Source: Limnobacter humi (GTDB lineage: Bacteria; Pseudomonadota; Gammaproteobacteria; Burkholderiales; Burkholderiaceae_B). From it: 64,000 nt of DNA. The notes beneath the pieces are model-generated. The model saw only the letters and a program-made list of their open reading frames with translations. It searched no databases and had not been told where the DNA came from. Positions 52,442-63,119 of the stretch are shown here, piece after piece (the stretch's first letter is position 1; each line of letters opens with the position of its first letter). The position numbers and the translations under genes are program-made. Location: the NCBI RefSeq assembly GCF_024518835.1, contig NZ_JANIGO010000002.1, positions 5,522-69,521 of the forward strand. The letters are read 5' to 3'.

Positions 52442-53584
52442 ATGGGAAACAACTTGGACAATCTGCTGGAATATTCGGTGCCTGAGCTGGTGCAGTGGTG
52501 CACAGCGTTGGGCGAGAAGCCGTTTCGAGCCAAGCAATTGGCCAAGTGGATTCACCAGGGCGGTGTCGCAGACTTTGAGGCCATGACGGACCTGGCCAAA
52601 TCCTTCCGGCAAAACCTGCAAGCCAAAGCCTGTGTGCGTTCACCAGGTATTATTTCAGACCACAAGTCCCGAGATGGCACACGCAAGTGGTTGTTCGATG
52701 TCGGCAATGGCGACGCTGTAGAAACCGTGTTTATTCCCGAAGAGCGGCGCGGCACGCTGTGTGTCAGTTCCCAAGCCGGCTGCGCCGTGAATTGCCGTTT
52801 TTGTTCCACTGGCAAACAGGGTTTTTCCCGCAACCTGAGTACCGCCGAGATTGTGGCCCAATTGTGGAAGGCCAACGTGTTGCTGAAAGAGGCGGGCGAC
52901 CATGTGTTCGCGCAAGAGCGACCGGTGACCAATGTGGTCATGATGGGCATGGGAGAGCCTTTGCTCAATTACGACGCCTTGGTTCCAGCCTTGCAATTGA
53001 TGCTGGATGACATGGCTTATGGTCTGTCGCGCCGGCGGGTGACGGTGTCCACCTCGGGGGTGGTGCCGTTTATGGATCGTTTGTCGCAAGATTGCCCGGT
53101 GGCGCTGGCAGTTTCTTTGCATGCGCCCAACGATGCTTTGCGCGACCACTTGGTGCCGCTCAACAAAAAGTACCCACTGAAAGAGCTGCTTGACGCCTGC
53201 TTGAGGTACTTGCGTTTTGCGCCTCGCGATTTCATTACGTTTGAATATGTGATGCTGGATGGCGTCAACGATACGGTTGAGCATGCCCGCCAATTGCTGG
53301 ATATTGCCAAGGTGGTGCCTTGCAAATTCAACCTGATTCCGTTTAATCCGTTTCCCGAGTCTGGTTTGCACAAGTCAAAGTCTCAGGCCATCAAGGCTTT
53401 TGTGGATATTTTGTCCGAGGCGGGCGTGGTTACCACCGTCCGCAAAACACGGGGCGATGACATTGACGCTGCTTGTGGGCAATTGGCTGGAGAAGTCAAA
53501 GACCGCACGAAAATCAAGCAGCGTCTTGAGTCGGTAGTGCCCGTGGAAATTCTCAAAGCCAGCGCAAAACGACGCCTTTCATGA
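52442..53584 (+). CDS. rlmN: Dual-specificity RNA methyltransferase RlmN (23S A2503, tRNA A37)
   Basis: 380 residues, a radical-SAM enzyme with the cluster motif [19 protein letters not shown] (CxxxCxxC), [10 protein letters not shown] and the catalytic cysteine region near the C-terminus ([11 protein letters not shown]). The N-terminus [14 protein letters not shown] is typical. It follows ndk by 104 bases in the conserved order. Confidence 0.95.
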   Translation: MGNNLDNLLEYSVPELVQWCTALGEKPFRAKQLAKWIHQGGVADFEAMTDLAKSFRQNLQAKACVRSPGIISDHKSRDGTRKWLFDVGNGDAVETVFIPEERRGTLCVSSQAGCAVNCRFCSTGKQGFSRNLSTAEIVAQLWKANVLLKEAGDHVFAQERPVTNVVMMGMGEPLLNYDALVPALQLMLDDMAYGLSRRRVTVSTSGVVPFMDRLSQDCPVALAVSLHAPNDALRDHLVPLNKKYPLKELLDACLRYLRFAPRDFITFEYVMLDGVNDTVEHARQLLDIAKVVPCKFNLIPFNPFPESGLHKSKSQAIKAFVDILSEAGVVTTVRKTRGDDIDAACGQLAGEVKDRTKIKQRLESVVPVEILKASAKRRLS

Positions 53585-53696
53585 CGTTCCTGGGCAGTGG
53601 TTTGCTCTACAATGGATTTGGGTGTTGAGTATGCCAATGCATTCGGGTAGATGGGTTTTCAAAGCAGGTCGACTGTCTTAAAACCGATTTTTAAAA

Positions 53697-53741
53697 CGTT
53701 GTTCAACTATCTGAATAGTTTATAAATTTCCTTGAACAACG
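53697..53741 (+). promoter_or_regulatory. Nested inverted repeats upstream of the RodZ-like gene
   Basis: CGTTGTTCAA and TTGAACAACG are perfect 10-bp arms 25 bases apart; between them lies AACTAT-CTGA-ATAGTT partly overlapping the left arm. A TATAAA-like string is inside. The 225-base gap otherwise shows no gene. Candidate operator or leader structure. Confidence 0.45.
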
Positions 53742-53809
53742 GGACCGTGTTCGATTATTCTCTAATGGTAAGCTGCACCACCCGATTAAATGACCTATAA
53801 CTAAAGAAA

Positions 53810-55066
53810 ATGGCCATACCGATGTATGGCCACCGGAAACCCCAAATGATTGAAAACCGTGCGATGAGCAATAGCGACCTGACTGCATCTTCAGGTTCCA
53901 AGCCGGAGCCTGCTGTGAATCCCGACAAGCAACCCAGCTTGACGCTGTTAGAACCTGGGCAAAACCCTGGAGCCCTCTTGCGTTCGGCCCGTGAACGCGC
54001 CGGAATGACGCTGTCGGACATCAGCGGTCAAACCAAAATCAATGAACGCCAGTTGCAGGCCATTGAAAGTGGCGACACGACCAAGCTACCGCCCGAAACG
54101 TTTGCCAAGGCATTCATCAAGAGTTATTGCAAAGTATTGAAAATGGACCCAACGCCGGTGATTCTGGCGTATGGCTTGTCTGAACATTCCACGGTTGCGC
54201 GGGCAACGCAAGCAGCCAGTGAGCAAGCTGTTCGTTCTGATGTGTCCGAGGCGCGCATGCCCAGCACCTCTCGTCGTTTAACCAGCTTGAGTTTCGATCG
54301 AAAACCTGGCAAATCACTGGGCTATGGCATTGTGCTTGGTGCATTGGTGCTGATGGCTGTGTTCTATTTGCCCGTGTTGATGTCGGGAAAATCCAAAGAG
54401 GTTTCAGATTCTGCCGAGGCCACTTCGCCTGCGGTTGAGCAAGCTGCGCCATCGGTTCCCATTCCGGCTCCCGCCCAATCTGCAAATACGCCGACCGGTT
54501 CAGGATCGTCGATTGAACCCATGGCAAGCGCTGTATTTCCGGCATTGCAACAACCTGCCGCACCTGCACCGTCTGCTGCGCCATTGACCACGCCGGCCGC
54601 CCCTGCTGCACCTGCTGCACCTGCTGCACCTGCTGCACCTGCTGCACCTGCGGCTGCTGTGTCTGCGTCGCCATCGGCCAGCGTAGCGCCCAGCAACGTT
54701 ACGCCCACCACCGCCGCCACGGTTGCCAATACACCAACACCCAGTAAGCCTGCTGCACCGGCCAGCACGGCGAACTTGACCAACAAGCCAGCAGCTGCAC
54801 CAGCTGCGTCACCTGTTGCGAATGTCGCCGATTCAACATTGCGTTTTAATTTTTCTGAGCAAAGCTGGGTCACAGTGCGTGATGCCAATGATCAAGTGCT
54901 GATCTCCCAGTTGAATGCCGGCGGGTCCTCATTGGACGTCAAAGGCAAAGGTCCCTTCAAACTGATTGTCGGAAACGCCAAAGCCGTTCGGGTATTCAAC
55001 AACGGGCAGTATGTTGATTTGGGCTCTTCCATTCGGGGTGAGGTGGCCCGATTGACGGTCCAGTAA
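53810..55066 (+). CDS. RodZ-like helix-turn-helix membrane protein (DUF4115)
   Basis: 418 residues: a cytoplasmic HTH_25 domain (GALLRSARERAGMTLSDISG, about 50-130), one transmembrane helix (GYGIVLGALVLMAVFYLPVL, about 184-203), a long Ala/Pro/Ser-rich periplasmic linker and a C-terminal DUF4115 domain (SEQSWVTVRDANDQVLISQL). RodZ proteins link the membrane to MreB and shape the cell. The linker contains five exact 9-bp repeats. The start is uncertain: ATG 53810, 53846 and 53864 are in frame; none has a clear ribosome-binding site. Next in the conserved rlmN-rodZ-ispG order; the usual pilF/pilW gene between rlmN and rodZ is not present. Confidence 0.85.
   Translation: MAIPMYGHRKPQMIENRAMSNSDLTASSGSKPEPAVNPDKQPSLTLLEPGQNPGALLRSARERAGMTLSDISGQTKINERQLQAIESGDTTKLPPETFAKAFIKSYCKVLKMDPTPVILAYGLSEHSTVARATQAASEQAVRSDVSEARMPSTSRRLTSLSFDRKPGKSLGYGIVLGALVLMAVFYLPVLMSGKSKEVSDSAEATSPAVEQAAPSVPIPAPAQSANTPTGSGSSIEPMASAVFPALQQPAAPAPSAAPLTTPAAPAAPAAPAAPAAPAAPAAAVSASPSASVAPSNVTPTTAATVANTPTPSKPAAPASTANLTNKPAAAPAASPVANVADSTLRFNFSEQSWVTVRDANDQVLISQLNAGGSSLDVKGKGPFKLIVGNAKAVRVFNNGQYVDLGSSIRGEVARLTVQ
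54602..54646 (+). repeat. Five tandem 9-bp repeats in the rodZ-like gene
   Basis: CCTGCTGCA is repeated five times without change, coding for Pro-Ala-Ala units in the periplasmic linker. Degenerate copies flank it. Length changes would keep the frame and alter linker length. Confidence 0.9.
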
Positions 55067-55092
55067 TCCACGATCGGTTGGTTGTGCAGCAG

Positions 55093-55117
55093 ACCGTCCT
55101 CCACCGGGACGGTTTTT
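55093..55117 (+). terminator. Rho-independent terminator between rodZ-like gene and ispG
   Basis: ACCGTCC-N7-GGACGGT followed by TTTTTG and a second T-run. It separates the rodZ-like gene from ispG, so ispG probably has its own promoter in the following 90 bases. Confidence 0.75.
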
Positions 55118-55206
55118 GATTTTTGTGACCTTGTATTCAGATCTTGAGTCGACCCACCGTCCCTTGATTCAAGCAACAAGGTCTCTGTTCATGTTCGGGT
55201 GTTACT

Positions 55207-56466
55207 GTGATCGCCAATACTCCTTCAATACGCCGTTCAACGCACCGCGTGGTGGTGCGCTGGAAAGATCATGCAGTTCAGGTGGGGGGGGGTGCGCCGG
55301 TTGTCGTTCAGTCAATGACGAACACAGATACTGCCGACGCTTTGAACACCGCGCTTCAGATTAAGGCGTTGTACCTGGCTGGTTCTGAGGTGGTGCGCAT
55401 TACCGTGAACAACGATGCGGCAGCGCAGGCCGTACCCTACATCCGTGAACAACTCGACAAAATGAAAATTCCGGTGCCCATCGTCGGTGATTTTCATTAC
55501 AACGGCCACTTATTGCTTCAAAAATATCCAGATTGTGCCAAAGCCTTGTCAAAATATCGAATCAATCCCGGCAATGTGGGATCCAGCCGGTCGAGGGACG
55601 ACAATTTCGCGGCCATGATTGCCATGGCGATCGAATACGACAAGCCTGTTCGCATCGGGGTGAATTGGGGGAGTCTGGATCAAGGCCTGTTGGCCCGGAT
55701 GATGGACGACAATGGTCGACGTGCAGAGCCATGGCCAGCCGAACAACTCATGTACGAGGCACTGATCGAGTCCGCCCTGTCCAGCGCCCACAAGGCTGTT
55801 GAGCTGGGTCTGCCGGCCGACCGAATTGTGCTGTCCTGCAAAGTCAGCCAGGTTCAAGACTTGATTGCTGTTTATCGTGAATTGTCCAAGCGCAGCGAGT
55901 TCCCCTTGCACCTGGGGTTGACCGAGGCAGGAATGGGCACCAAAGGCATTGTTGCGTCCACGGCAGCCATGGCGGTTCTGTTGCAGGAAGGCATCGGTGA
56001 CACGATTCGGGTCTCTCTCACACCCGAGCCGGGCGGTGACCGGACTAAAGAAGTGGTGGTGGCGCAGGAAATATTGCAGTCCCTTGGTTTGCGGGCATTT
56101 ACGCCCCAAGTGATTGCTTGCCCAGGTTGTGGTCGCACCACGAGTACAGTCTTTCAAGAGCTGGCAGACCAAATTCAAACCTACCTTCGAGACCAGATGC
56201 CAATCTGGAAAAATACTTATGCTGGCGTGGAGACCTTGAAGGTCGCCGTGATGGGGTGTGTGGTCAATGGTCCGGGTGAAAGCAAGCATGCCGACATTGG
56301 CATTTCCTTGCCAGGTACCGGAGAGGCGCCGTCTGCGCCGGTGTTTCTTGATGGACAGCGGTCTGTCACGCTGAAGGGCGACAACATTGCTCAAGAGTTT
56401 CAGAAAATTGTTCAACGTTATGTGGAACAAAGGTACGGTGCCTCCCGACAAGGCACCCAGGAATGA
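55207..56466 (+). CDS. ispG: 4-hydroxy-3-methylbut-2-en-1-yl diphosphate synthase (GcpE)
   Basis: 419 residues. It converts MEcPP to HMBPP in the MEP isoprenoid pathway, using a 4Fe-4S cluster bound by the C-terminal cysteines (ACPGCGRTT and [10 protein letters not shown]). The TIM-barrel half shows [19 protein letters not shown] and RINPGNVG. The start is a GTG at 55207. Its stop overlaps the hisS ATG. Confidence 0.95.
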   Translation: MIANTPSIRRSTHRVVVRWKDHAVQVGGGAPVVVQSMTNTDTADALNTALQIKALYLAGSEVVRITVNNDAAAQAVPYIREQLDKMKIPVPIVGDFHYNGHLLLQKYPDCAKALSKYRINPGNVGSSRSRDDNFAAMIAMAIEYDKPVRIGVNWGSLDQGLLARMMDDNGRRAEPWPAEQLMYEALIESALSSAHKAVELGLPADRIVLSCKVSQVQDLIAVYRELSKRSEFPLHLGLTEAGMGTKGIVASTAAMAVLLQEGIGDTIRVSLTPEPGGDRTKEVVVAQEILQSLGLRAFTPQVIACPGCGRTTSTVFQELADQIQTYLRDQMPIWKNTYAGVETLKVAVMGCVVNGPGESKHADIGISLPGTGEAPSAPVFLDGQRSVTLKGDNIAQEFQKIVQRYVEQRYGASRQGTQE

Positions 56467-57833
56467 GCGACAATACCAGGTTGAATCAATTTCCAGTCGA
56501 ATCCATGAGCCAGTCCGAGTCACAGGATCCATCCAATAAATCCAAAAAACCAGTCAAACTCCAGTCCGTCAAAGGCATGAATGATGTTCTGCCTGTTGAG
56601 GGTATTCATTGGGAAAACCTTGAAACCTTGTTGCGTGAATGGCTGACGGCTTACGGCTATCGCCTCATCAAAACACCTGTGGTGGAGCCCACAGCCTTGT
56701 TTCGCCGGGGTATTGGTGAGGTGACGGACATTGTTGAAAAGGAAATGTTCAGCTTCATTGATCGCTTGAACGGCGATGAACTGACGCTGCGTCCTGAATT
56801 TACTGCAGGCATTGCCCGGGCGACGATTCAGCACAACTTGACTTATGCAGCACCCCAGCGCGTGTACGCCATGGGCCCAGTATTTCGCCATGAGCGTCCG
56901 CAGCGGGGGCGATATCGGCAGTTTCATCAACTGGACGTGGAGGCCCTGGGCTTTGAAGGCCCTGATATTGATGCTGAACTGATCGTCATGTTGTCTCGCC
57001 TATGGCGTGACATGGGGTTGGAGGGTGTTCGTCTGGAAATTAATTGCCTGGGTGAGGCTTCGGAAAGATTGGCCCACCGGGAGGCCCTGATTGCCTACTT
57101 CGAGCAACATCAGGAGATGCTGGACGAAGACGCTCAGCGGCGCTTGCACAGCAATCCCTTGCGCATTCTGGACACGAAAAACCCAGCCATGCAGGCCATG
57201 GTGAATGCGGCGCCCAAGTTGTTCCAGTATTTGGGTGAAGCGTCGCTGGCCCATTACAGCGGCGTCAAGCGGTTGCTGGATGATGCCGGGGTGCCGTACA
57301 TCGAAAACCCGCGCCTTGTTCGAGGTCTCGATTATTACAACCTCACGGTCTTTGAATGGATCACCGATGCCTTGGGTTCGCAGGGAACCATTTGTGGCGG
57401 TGGTCGATATGACGGCCTGGTGGAAATTCTGGGGGGAAAACCAACGCCAGCCATTGGATTCGCCATTGGCCTGGAGCGTCTCCTGGAGCTGTACCTGGAA
57501 AGTGCGCAGCCGGATGATGCAGCCGATCTGGATGTGTATGTGGTTCATCAGGGCGATGGCACAGCGCGTCGGGCATTTACATTGGCCGAGGAATTGCGAG
57601 ACGCTGGTTTTGCGGTGGTTCTCCATGCCGGTGGTGGTGGGTTCAAGTCACAAATGAAACGAGCCGATGTGAGTGGCGCGTCGGTGGCGGTCATCCTGGG
57701 TGAGAACGAACTCAATAAAGGCACCGCAGCTGTTAAATTGCTGCGTGGTGAGGGAGAGCAAATGGAATTCAGTCAAGACACGCTGGCCGAATCAATTTTC
57801 GGTCTGCTGTATGGAGAAGGAGAAGCGCAGTGA
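56463..57833 (+). CDS. hisS: Histidyl-tRNA synthetase
   Basis: 456 residues, class II synthetase. Motif 1 region [17 protein letters not shown], histidine-A loop [15 protein letters not shown], motif 2 [19 protein letters not shown], motif 3 [12 protein letters not shown], and a C-terminal anticodon-binding domain. The N-terminus has about 30 extra polar residues; the ATG at 56463 is coupled to ispG, and internal ATGs (for example 56505) are possible. Confidence 0.95.
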   Translation: MSDNTRLNQFPVESMSQSESQDPSNKSKKPVKLQSVKGMNDVLPVEGIHWENLETLLREWLTAYGYRLIKTPVVEPTALFRRGIGEVTDIVEKEMFSFIDRLNGDELTLRPEFTAGIARATIQHNLTYAAPQRVYAMGPVFRHERPQRGRYRQFHQLDVEALGFEGPDIDAELIVMLSRLWRDMGLEGVRLEINCLGEASERLAHREALIAYFEQHQEMLDEDAQRRLHSNPLRILDTKNPAMQAMVNAAPKLFQYLGEASLAHYSGVKRLLDDAGVPYIENPRLVRGLDYYNLTVFEWITDALGSQGTICGGGRYDGLVEILGGKPTPAIGFAIGLERLLELYLESAQPDDAADLDVYVVHQGDGTARRAFTLAEELRDAGFAVVLHAGGGGFKSQMKRADVSGASVAVILGENELNKGTAAVKLLRGEGEQMEFSQDTLAESIFGLLYGEGEAQ

Positions 57834-58477
57834 GCCGTTACACACTCGAAGAAGAAGAGCAGATTGCCAATTTCAAGGCATTCTGGAACAAATACGGCAA
57901 TTTCATCCTCACGGTGTTGATTGTTGTCTTTGGCAGTTTTGCTGCCAACAACGGCTGGAAATGGTGGCAGGCCCGGGAGTCGGCAGCCGCCGTGGCGCCG
58001 TATGAAAAGTTGGAAAAAGCATTGACCGATGGTGATCTGGCCTTGGCCAGCCAAATCCAGAATACGCTGAGCGCAGACCATGCCCGATCCCCCTATGCGC
58101 AGCGGGGTGCGGTGTTGATGGCGCGTGCATTGTTTGCCAAAGGGCAAATCAATGAGGCCAAAACGCAGTTGGAATGGGCCGTGGAGCATGCCCGGCAGGA
58201 CGAGTTCACTGCGACTGCGAGCTTGATGTTGAGTGGCCTTCTGCTTGACGATAAACAATACGACAAAGCCGCTGCATTGCTGGAAAAACATTACCCGGGG
58301 TTTGAGGGCTTGTTTCACGACCGGAAGGGCGATATTGCGCTTGCGCGTGGCGATTCCGCCACGGCCAAAGCTGAATACGATGAAGCTGTGAAAACCATTC
58401 AACCCGATAGCCCCTGGAAGCCTGTGATTGAACGCAAACTGGCAGCGCTACCCAAAACAGGAGACAAAGCCCAATGA
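57830..58477 (+). CDS. yfgM: YfgM-like TPR membrane protein
   Basis: A 215-residue inner-membrane protein: a short cytoplasmic part, a single helix ([20 protein letters not shown]) and periplasmic TPR repeats (DUF2133/YfgM). It assists periplasmic chaperones at the Sec translocon in E. coli. The GTG start overlaps the hisS stop (GTGA). Confidence 0.9.
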   Translation: MSRYTLEEEEQIANFKAFWNKYGNFILTVLIVVFGSFAANNGWKWWQARESAAAVAPYEKLEKALTDGDLALASQIQNTLSADHARSPYAQRGAVLMARALFAKGQINEAKTQLEWAVEHARQDEFTATASLMLSGLLLDDKQYDKAAALLEKHYPGFEGLFHDRKGDIALARGDSATAKAEYDEAVKTIQPDSPWKPVIERKLAALPKTGDKAQ

Positions 58478-59640
58478 AACAGGTCATGAAATATGGTTGT
58501 GTGGCTGTGGTTTCGCTGGCCTTGGGTGGGTGTTCAACCTTGTCGTCCATGGTCAATGCCGTTAACCCGTTTTCCTCGTCGAAGGTGCGGCCTGCGGAGT
58601 TGGCCTCGTTCAAACCCGAGCTGTCCGTCAATACACGTTGGTCGGTGGATGTGGGTGACTCTGACCAAGGTTATTTCACGCCAGTGGCTTACGGCAATAC
58701 AGTGTATGCTGCGTCTCAGGAAGGCAAGGTCTACGCCGTGGACAAAGCCAGCGGCAAGGTTCGATGGTCGGTCAAGCTCGACAGTAAACTAAAGTCGGGC
58801 GTGGGTGTTACCGCCGACACCGTCGCAGTGGTTGATGCAAGCAACCAGTTGGTCGCGCTCGATGGACAGGGCAAACCAAAATGGAAAGTCCCGCTGTCGG
58901 TGGATGCCATCAGCGTGCCGATTGGCACCCTCAATAGCATCCTGATTCGCGGCATCGATTTTTCAGTTAATAACTACGCCAGTGACAACGGGGCGCTGCG
59001 TTGGGCGTTCACGCGTCAGTTGCCACCCCTGACACTGCGGATCAATTCCACCGTGGACGTCAACAATGCCCGTGTATATGCCGGTTTCCCAGGCGGTCGC
59101 CTGATTGGTGTTGATCTCAACAATGGCGCGCAGGTGTGGGAGGGTGTGTTGGCCTCTCCCTCGGGTACCACCGAGATTGAGCGAATCACCGATGTCACTG
59201 GTTCGCCGGTGTACAACTTCCGTGAAGTGTGTGCCGCGTCTTTTCAAGGCCGTGTCGGTTGCCTGGATGCGGTGAATGGTCGCAGTATCTGGTCCACTGA
59301 GTTTTCATCACCCAATGGTGCATCGGTGGATGACCGTTATCTGATTGCATCGAACGAATTGGGCGATTTGTTCGCATTCTCCCGATCGGGTGGCAAGCAG
59401 GTGTGGCGAGTGGCCAATTTCCAGCGTCGTCAGCCCACTGCTCCGTTTGCCATTGGCCGTGCTGTGGCGATTGGCGATTTTGAAGGCTACGTGCATTTCA
59501 TCGATCGAGACACCGGTAAAACAGTGGCCCGCACACAGGTGGGCTCGGCCGCATTTTCCAGCAACCCGCAGCCCGGCGACAGTGGCGAGCTGGTTGTTCA
59601 ATCCAGAAAGGGCAAGCTGGCCTTGCTCAGTGTTCAGTAA
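58474..59640 (+). CDS. bamB: Outer-membrane assembly lipoprotein BamB
   Basis: A 388-residue lipoprotein (LGGC, Cys20) forming an eight-bladed propeller with PQQ-like repeats ([45 protein letters not shown]). Part of the BAM complex that inserts outer-membrane barrels. Start overlaps yfgM (ATGA). Confidence 0.95.
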   Translation: MKQVMKYGCVAVVSLALGGCSTLSSMVNAVNPFSSSKVRPAELASFKPELSVNTRWSVDVGDSDQGYFTPVAYGNTVYAASQEGKVYAVDKASGKVRWSVKLDSKLKSGVGVTADTVAVVDASNQLVALDGQGKPKWKVPLSVDAISVPIGTLNSILIRGIDFSVNNYASDNGALRWAFTRQLPPLTLRINSTVDVNNARVYAGFPGGRLIGVDLNNGAQVWEGVLASPSGTTEIERITDVTGSPVYNFREVCAASFQGRVGCLDAVNGRSIWSTEFSSPNGASVDDRYLIASNELGDLFAFSRSGGKQVWRVANFQRRQPTAPFAIGRAVAIGDFEGYVHFIDRDTGKTVARTQVGSAAFSSNPQPGDSGELVVQSRKGKLALLSVQ

Positions 59641-59648
59641 GCGAAACC

Positions 59649-60974
59649 ATGAAACCAGTCATAGCCCTGGTGGGGCGGCCCAATGTGGGCAAATCCACCC
59701 TGTTTAACCGTCTCACGCGCACGCGTGATGCGCTGGTGGCCAACCAGCCGGGGCTGACACGTGATCGCCACTATGGGGTGGGTCGCATCGGGTCGAGGGA
59801 TTATCTGGTGATTGACACCGGTGGTCTGGAGCCGGTGGCCAAGGACGGCATTTACGCAGAGATGGCAAAACAAAGCCGTCAAGCCATCCTGGAGTCGGAT
59901 TTGGTGCTGTTCATTGTGGACGGCCGGGCTGGCATTACCGCCCATGACCATGTGATTGCCGATGAGCTGCGCAAATCCAAACGGGAAGTGATTCTCGTCG
60001 TTAACAAAACAGAAGGGTACACCCACGCCGTTGCGGCGGCCGATTTTTATGAATTGGGTTTGGGTGAACCAGAGACCATTTCAGCCAGCCATGGCGACGG
60101 TGTGCGTCAGTTGATGGACATGGCCTGCGAGCGTTTGCCTCAGTTGCCGGAAGATGAAGAGGGTGGCAAACGCATCAAGGTGGCCATTGCTGGTCGACCG
60201 AATGTGGGCAAGTCCACCATGGTGAACACCCTGCTGGGCGAAGAACGGGTTATTGCATTTGACATGCCCGGTACCACGCGCGACAGCATCTATATTGATT
60301 TCGAGCGGGGTGACAAACCTTACACCCTGATTGATACTGCCGGCTTGAGAAAGCGGGGCAAGGTGTTTGAGTCGGTCGAGAAGTTTTCAGTGATCAAAAC
60401 ATTGCAGGCGATTGAAGACGCCAATGTGGTGATTTTGATGCTGGATGCCCAGCAGGACATTTCTGACCAAGACGCCTCAATTGCTGGTTTTATTGTGGAA
60501 GCAGGGCGTTCGCTCGTGTTGGCTGTGAACAAATGGGATAGCCTGGACGAATATCGCAAAGACCGGGTAAAAACCGAGGTCAATCGGAAACTTGCGTTTT
60601 TGGGCTATGCCAAGCTGCATTTCGTATCGGCAACCAAGGCATTCGGCATCGGCGCCATGATGCGCTCTGTGGACGAGGCCCATGCGGCTGCGTTTGCCAA
60701 ATTGCCCACCCCCAAGCTAACACGCCTCATTCAAGAGTGCGTCGAACATCAACAGCCACCTCGCAAGGGCATTTTCCGTCCCAAAATGCGTTACGCCCAC
60801 CAGGGTGGGCAGAATCCGCCCATCGTGGTTATTCATGGTACGGCGCTGGATGGTATTCCCGATAGTTATAAACGCTTTCTTGAAACCCGCATACGGGAGC
60901 GGTTTAACCTGACTGGAACGCCGCTGCGGGTTGAGTTCCGCAGCACTGTAAACCCCTTTGACAAGAAAGACTGA
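59649..60974 (+). CDS. der: Ribosome-associated GTPase Der (EngA)
   Basis: 441 residues with two tandem GTPase domains, each with G1 (GRPNVGKST at about 9 and 182), G3 (DTGG and DTAG), and G4 (NKTE and NKWD), followed by the KH-like C-terminal domain. Needed for 50S ribosome assembly. It starts 8 bases after bamB. Confidence 0.97.
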   Translation: MKPVIALVGRPNVGKSTLFNRLTRTRDALVANQPGLTRDRHYGVGRIGSRDYLVIDTGGLEPVAKDGIYAEMAKQSRQAILESDLVLFIVDGRAGITAHDHVIADELRKSKREVILVVNKTEGYTHAVAAADFYELGLGEPETISASHGDGVRQLMDMACERLPQLPEDEEGGKRIKVAIAGRPNVGKSTMVNTLLGEERVIAFDMPGTTRDSIYIDFERGDKPYTLIDTAGLRKRGKVFESVEKFSVIKTLQAIEDANVVILMLDAQQDISDQDASIAGFIVEAGRSLVLAVNKWDSLDEYRKDRVKTEVNRKLAFLGYAKLHFVSATKAFGIGAMMRSVDEAHAAAFAKLPTPKLTRLIQECVEHQQPPRKGIFRPKMRYAHQGGQNPPIVVIHGTALDGIPDSYKRFLETRIRERFNLTGTPLRVEFRSTVNPFDKKD

Positions 60975-60996
60975 GCTCAATAGCAGTTCAGTCTTT
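60966..60996. terminator. Hairpin between der and the DUF962 gene
   Basis: AAAGACTGA and TCAGTCTTT, perfect 9-bp arms with a 13-base loop; the left arm contains the der stop. It could end both convergent transcripts. Confidence 0.6.
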
Positions 60997-61005
60997 GTCT
61001 GGGTG

Positions 61006-61320
61006 TCAGAACGGGATTTTTCGAGTCAGGATGTCTTTGTACATCACCCAGTCCCCCATGAAACTCCACAGGGGGTACTTGAATGTCGCCGGCTTGTTCT
61101 TTTCGAAGAAGAAGTGCCCAACCCAGGCAAATGCATAGCCTTGGATCAAACCACAAAAAAACCAAGCCGGATTGCCCGACAGACCAAACCGAATCAAACA
61201 ATACAGCGCAATGCTCGAACCCACAAAATGCAATCGACGGCAGGTGAGGTTGCTGTGCTCAGCCAAATAGAACGGATAAAAATCCGAAAAACTCTGAAAG
61301 CGGTTGCCGGTTTTTGGCAT
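61006..61320 (-). CDS. DUF962 / Mpo1-like membrane protein
   Basis: 104 residues: FSDFYPFYLAEHSNLTCRRL, then hydrophobic helices (LHFVGSSIALYCLIRFGL and FFCGLIQGYAFAWVGHFFFE). The histidines in AEHS, RRLHFVG and GHFFFEKN match the family of yeast Mpo1, an iron-dependent 2-hydroxy fatty acid dioxygenase. The function in bacteria is not established. ATG 61320; the longer frame to 61458 is not supported. Confidence 0.82.
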   Translation of the reverse strand: MPKTGNRFQSFSDFYPFYLAEHSNLTCRRLHFVGSSIALYCLIRFGLSGNPAWFFCGLIQGYAFAWVGHFFFEKNKPATFKYPLWSFMGDWVMYKDILTRKIPF

Positions 61321-61479
61321 GTGTCTAGTCTCCGTGTCTGTATGTGATGAGCGGTAGTGTATCGCGTCGGTTGGAAGTTGTTGCCTTGCCAATTTCAGAA
61401 GTCTGACATTCAGACTTGAAAGATCGGGCAGATGCGGTACGATGGAACAAAACCCCAAAAAATTGCAAGGAGAATGGTG

Positions 61480-61953
61480 ATGAAAGTCAAAGAAGTGCTG
61501 CGCGTGAAGGGCAATACCTTGTTTACTGTGTCACCCGAAACATCGCTGTCGGATTGTGTGGTGACCATGGCTGACCATGATGTGGGCTCGTTGGTTGTGA
61601 TGGACAAAGGCCGCTTGGCCGGTATCGTCACCTTCCGTGAAGTGATTCGTGTGCTGGCCAAACGTCAGAAAGAGCACCGAACTGGCCCAACACCACCCGT
61701 GGCCGAAATTGTAGTGAATGAAGTGATGAACACCTCACCCACCGTGGCCAACTTGGACATGGAAGTCGATGCCTTGCGAAAGCTCATGCTCGAAAATCAC
61801 CAACGCTATTTGCCGGTCATGGATGGCAATACCCTCTGTGGTGTCATTTCTTTCCATGATGTCGCCAAAGCGGTGTTGGAGGAGCAGGGCTTTGAGAACA
61901 AAATGTTGAAGGGCTACATCCGCGATTGGCCGATCGAAGAAAACAGCAATTAA
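61480..61953 (+). CDS. CBS-domain pair protein
   Basis: 157 residues consisting of two CBS domains (FTVSPETSLSDCVVTMADHD and VANLDMEVDALRKLMLENHQ), which together bind adenine nucleotides or SAM and act as regulatory sensors. No effector domain is attached. AGGAG lies 7 bases before ATG 61480. Partner unknown. Confidence 0.9.
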   Translation: MKVKEVLRVKGNTLFTVSPETSLSDCVVTMADHDVGSLVVMDKGRLAGIVTFREVIRVLAKRQKEHRTGPTPPVAEIVVNEVMNTSPTVANLDMEVDALRKLMLENHQRYLPVMDGNTLCGVISFHDVAKAVLEEQGFENKMLKGYIRDWPIEENSN

Positions 61954-62051
61954 TAAAATAGCCATTGGGTTGCCACAACCCGGTTGATCATTCAGCGGTA
62001 CACGGGCCATGTTGCACGCTGAATGCCCACACTCGAGCAGTAGGAGTGATC

Positions 62052-63077
62052 ATGTTGAACAAACGAGTTGCCATTGTCGGCGCTGGAATGTCCGGTTTGG
62101 CTTGTGCGCGGGAATTGGTTCGTCAGGGATGCGATGTAACCCTGTATGAAAAAAGCCGAGGTCCCGGTGGTCGCATGCCCACCCGCTGGTTGAATCGTGA
62201 TGCAGAAGTTCCCCTCGGTTTTGACCATGGCGCCCAGTATTTCCAGGTGTCCAATCCACAGTTCCAACTCGTCATTGACCAGGCGCATTCAGACGGCGCT
62301 GCGGCGCTGTGGACAGGTCGTGTGGTTGACCTCAGTTATGGGGTGATTCAGGACCATGCGCCCGGTGCACGTCGCTGGGTTGGTACACCAGGCATGGCGA
62401 GTTTGGGCCGTTGGTTGTCCCAAGGCCTGACGTTGCACACCCAGGCACGGGTGGTTGGCGTCATGCGCCAGGGTGCCCATTACAAGGTTACTGTTCACTT
62501 GGGCGATGGAACGGTGCGTGTCGATCAGGGGTTCGATGCTGTGGTGTGCGCCATTCCTGCCGAGCAAACCCGTGACTTGTTTGAAGAATCCCATCCGGCA
62601 TTGGCGTTAAAAGCCGCGCAGGTCAAGTCCACCGTCACGTGGACTGTGATGTTGAGTTTGCAGCAACCGCTGAAAATGGATTATGACGGGGCATTTGTGG
62701 TGGACAGCCCCTTGGGTTGGATCTGCCGCGACTCTGCCAAGCCGGGTAGGGCACCGGGTGAACGATGGGTATTGCAGGCGACCGCAGACTGGTCGTCTGT
62801 TCACCAAGACATTGCACCCGATGAAGCGCTTCGTCTCTTGCTGGACGTATTTTGCAATGTAACGGGGCAGTTTGTGGAGCCTCTTCAAATGACTGCGCAC
62901 CGGTGGTTATATTCATTGCCTCTGAACCCTTGCAACGAAATGTATTATTTGGACGCGGCTCAAAATCTCGGCGCTTGTGGTGATTGGTTGGCAGGCGCGC
63001 GGGTTGAAGATGCATTTTTGAGTGGCCATGCCTTGGCCAACAAGCTGCTTCGGGCCTGGGATTCAGCCCTGGTCTGA
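62052..63077 (+). CDS. FAD-dependent amine oxidase-like oxidoreductase (renalase-like)
   Basis: A 341-residue flavoprotein. N-terminal dinucleotide motif VAIVGAGMSGLACARELVRQ, then EKSRGPGGRMPTRW and DHGAQYF, the pattern of bacterial renalase-like proteins, which oxidise abnormal NAD(P)H isomers. The C-terminal FAD contact is CGDWLAGARVEDAFLSGHAL. ATG 62052 has TAGGAG upstream. Substrate not proven. Confidence 0.85.
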   Translation: MLNKRVAIVGAGMSGLACARELVRQGCDVTLYEKSRGPGGRMPTRWLNRDAEVPLGFDHGAQYFQVSNPQFQLVIDQAHSDGAAALWTGRVVDLSYGVIQDHAPGARRWVGTPGMASLGRWLSQGLTLHTQARVVGVMRQGAHYKVTVHLGDGTVRVDQGFDAVVCAIPAEQTRDLFEESHPALALKAAQVKSTVTWTVMLSLQQPLKMDYDGAFVVDSPLGWICRDSAKPGRAPGERWVLQATADWSSVHQDIAPDEALRLLLDVFCNVTGQFVEPLQMTAHRWLYSLPLNPCNEMYYLDAAQNLGACGDWLAGARVEDAFLSGHALANKLLRAWDSALV

Positions 63078-63119
63078 ATAATCCGATAAAATAGCGGTTT
63101 TGGTTCGCGCACAACAATC

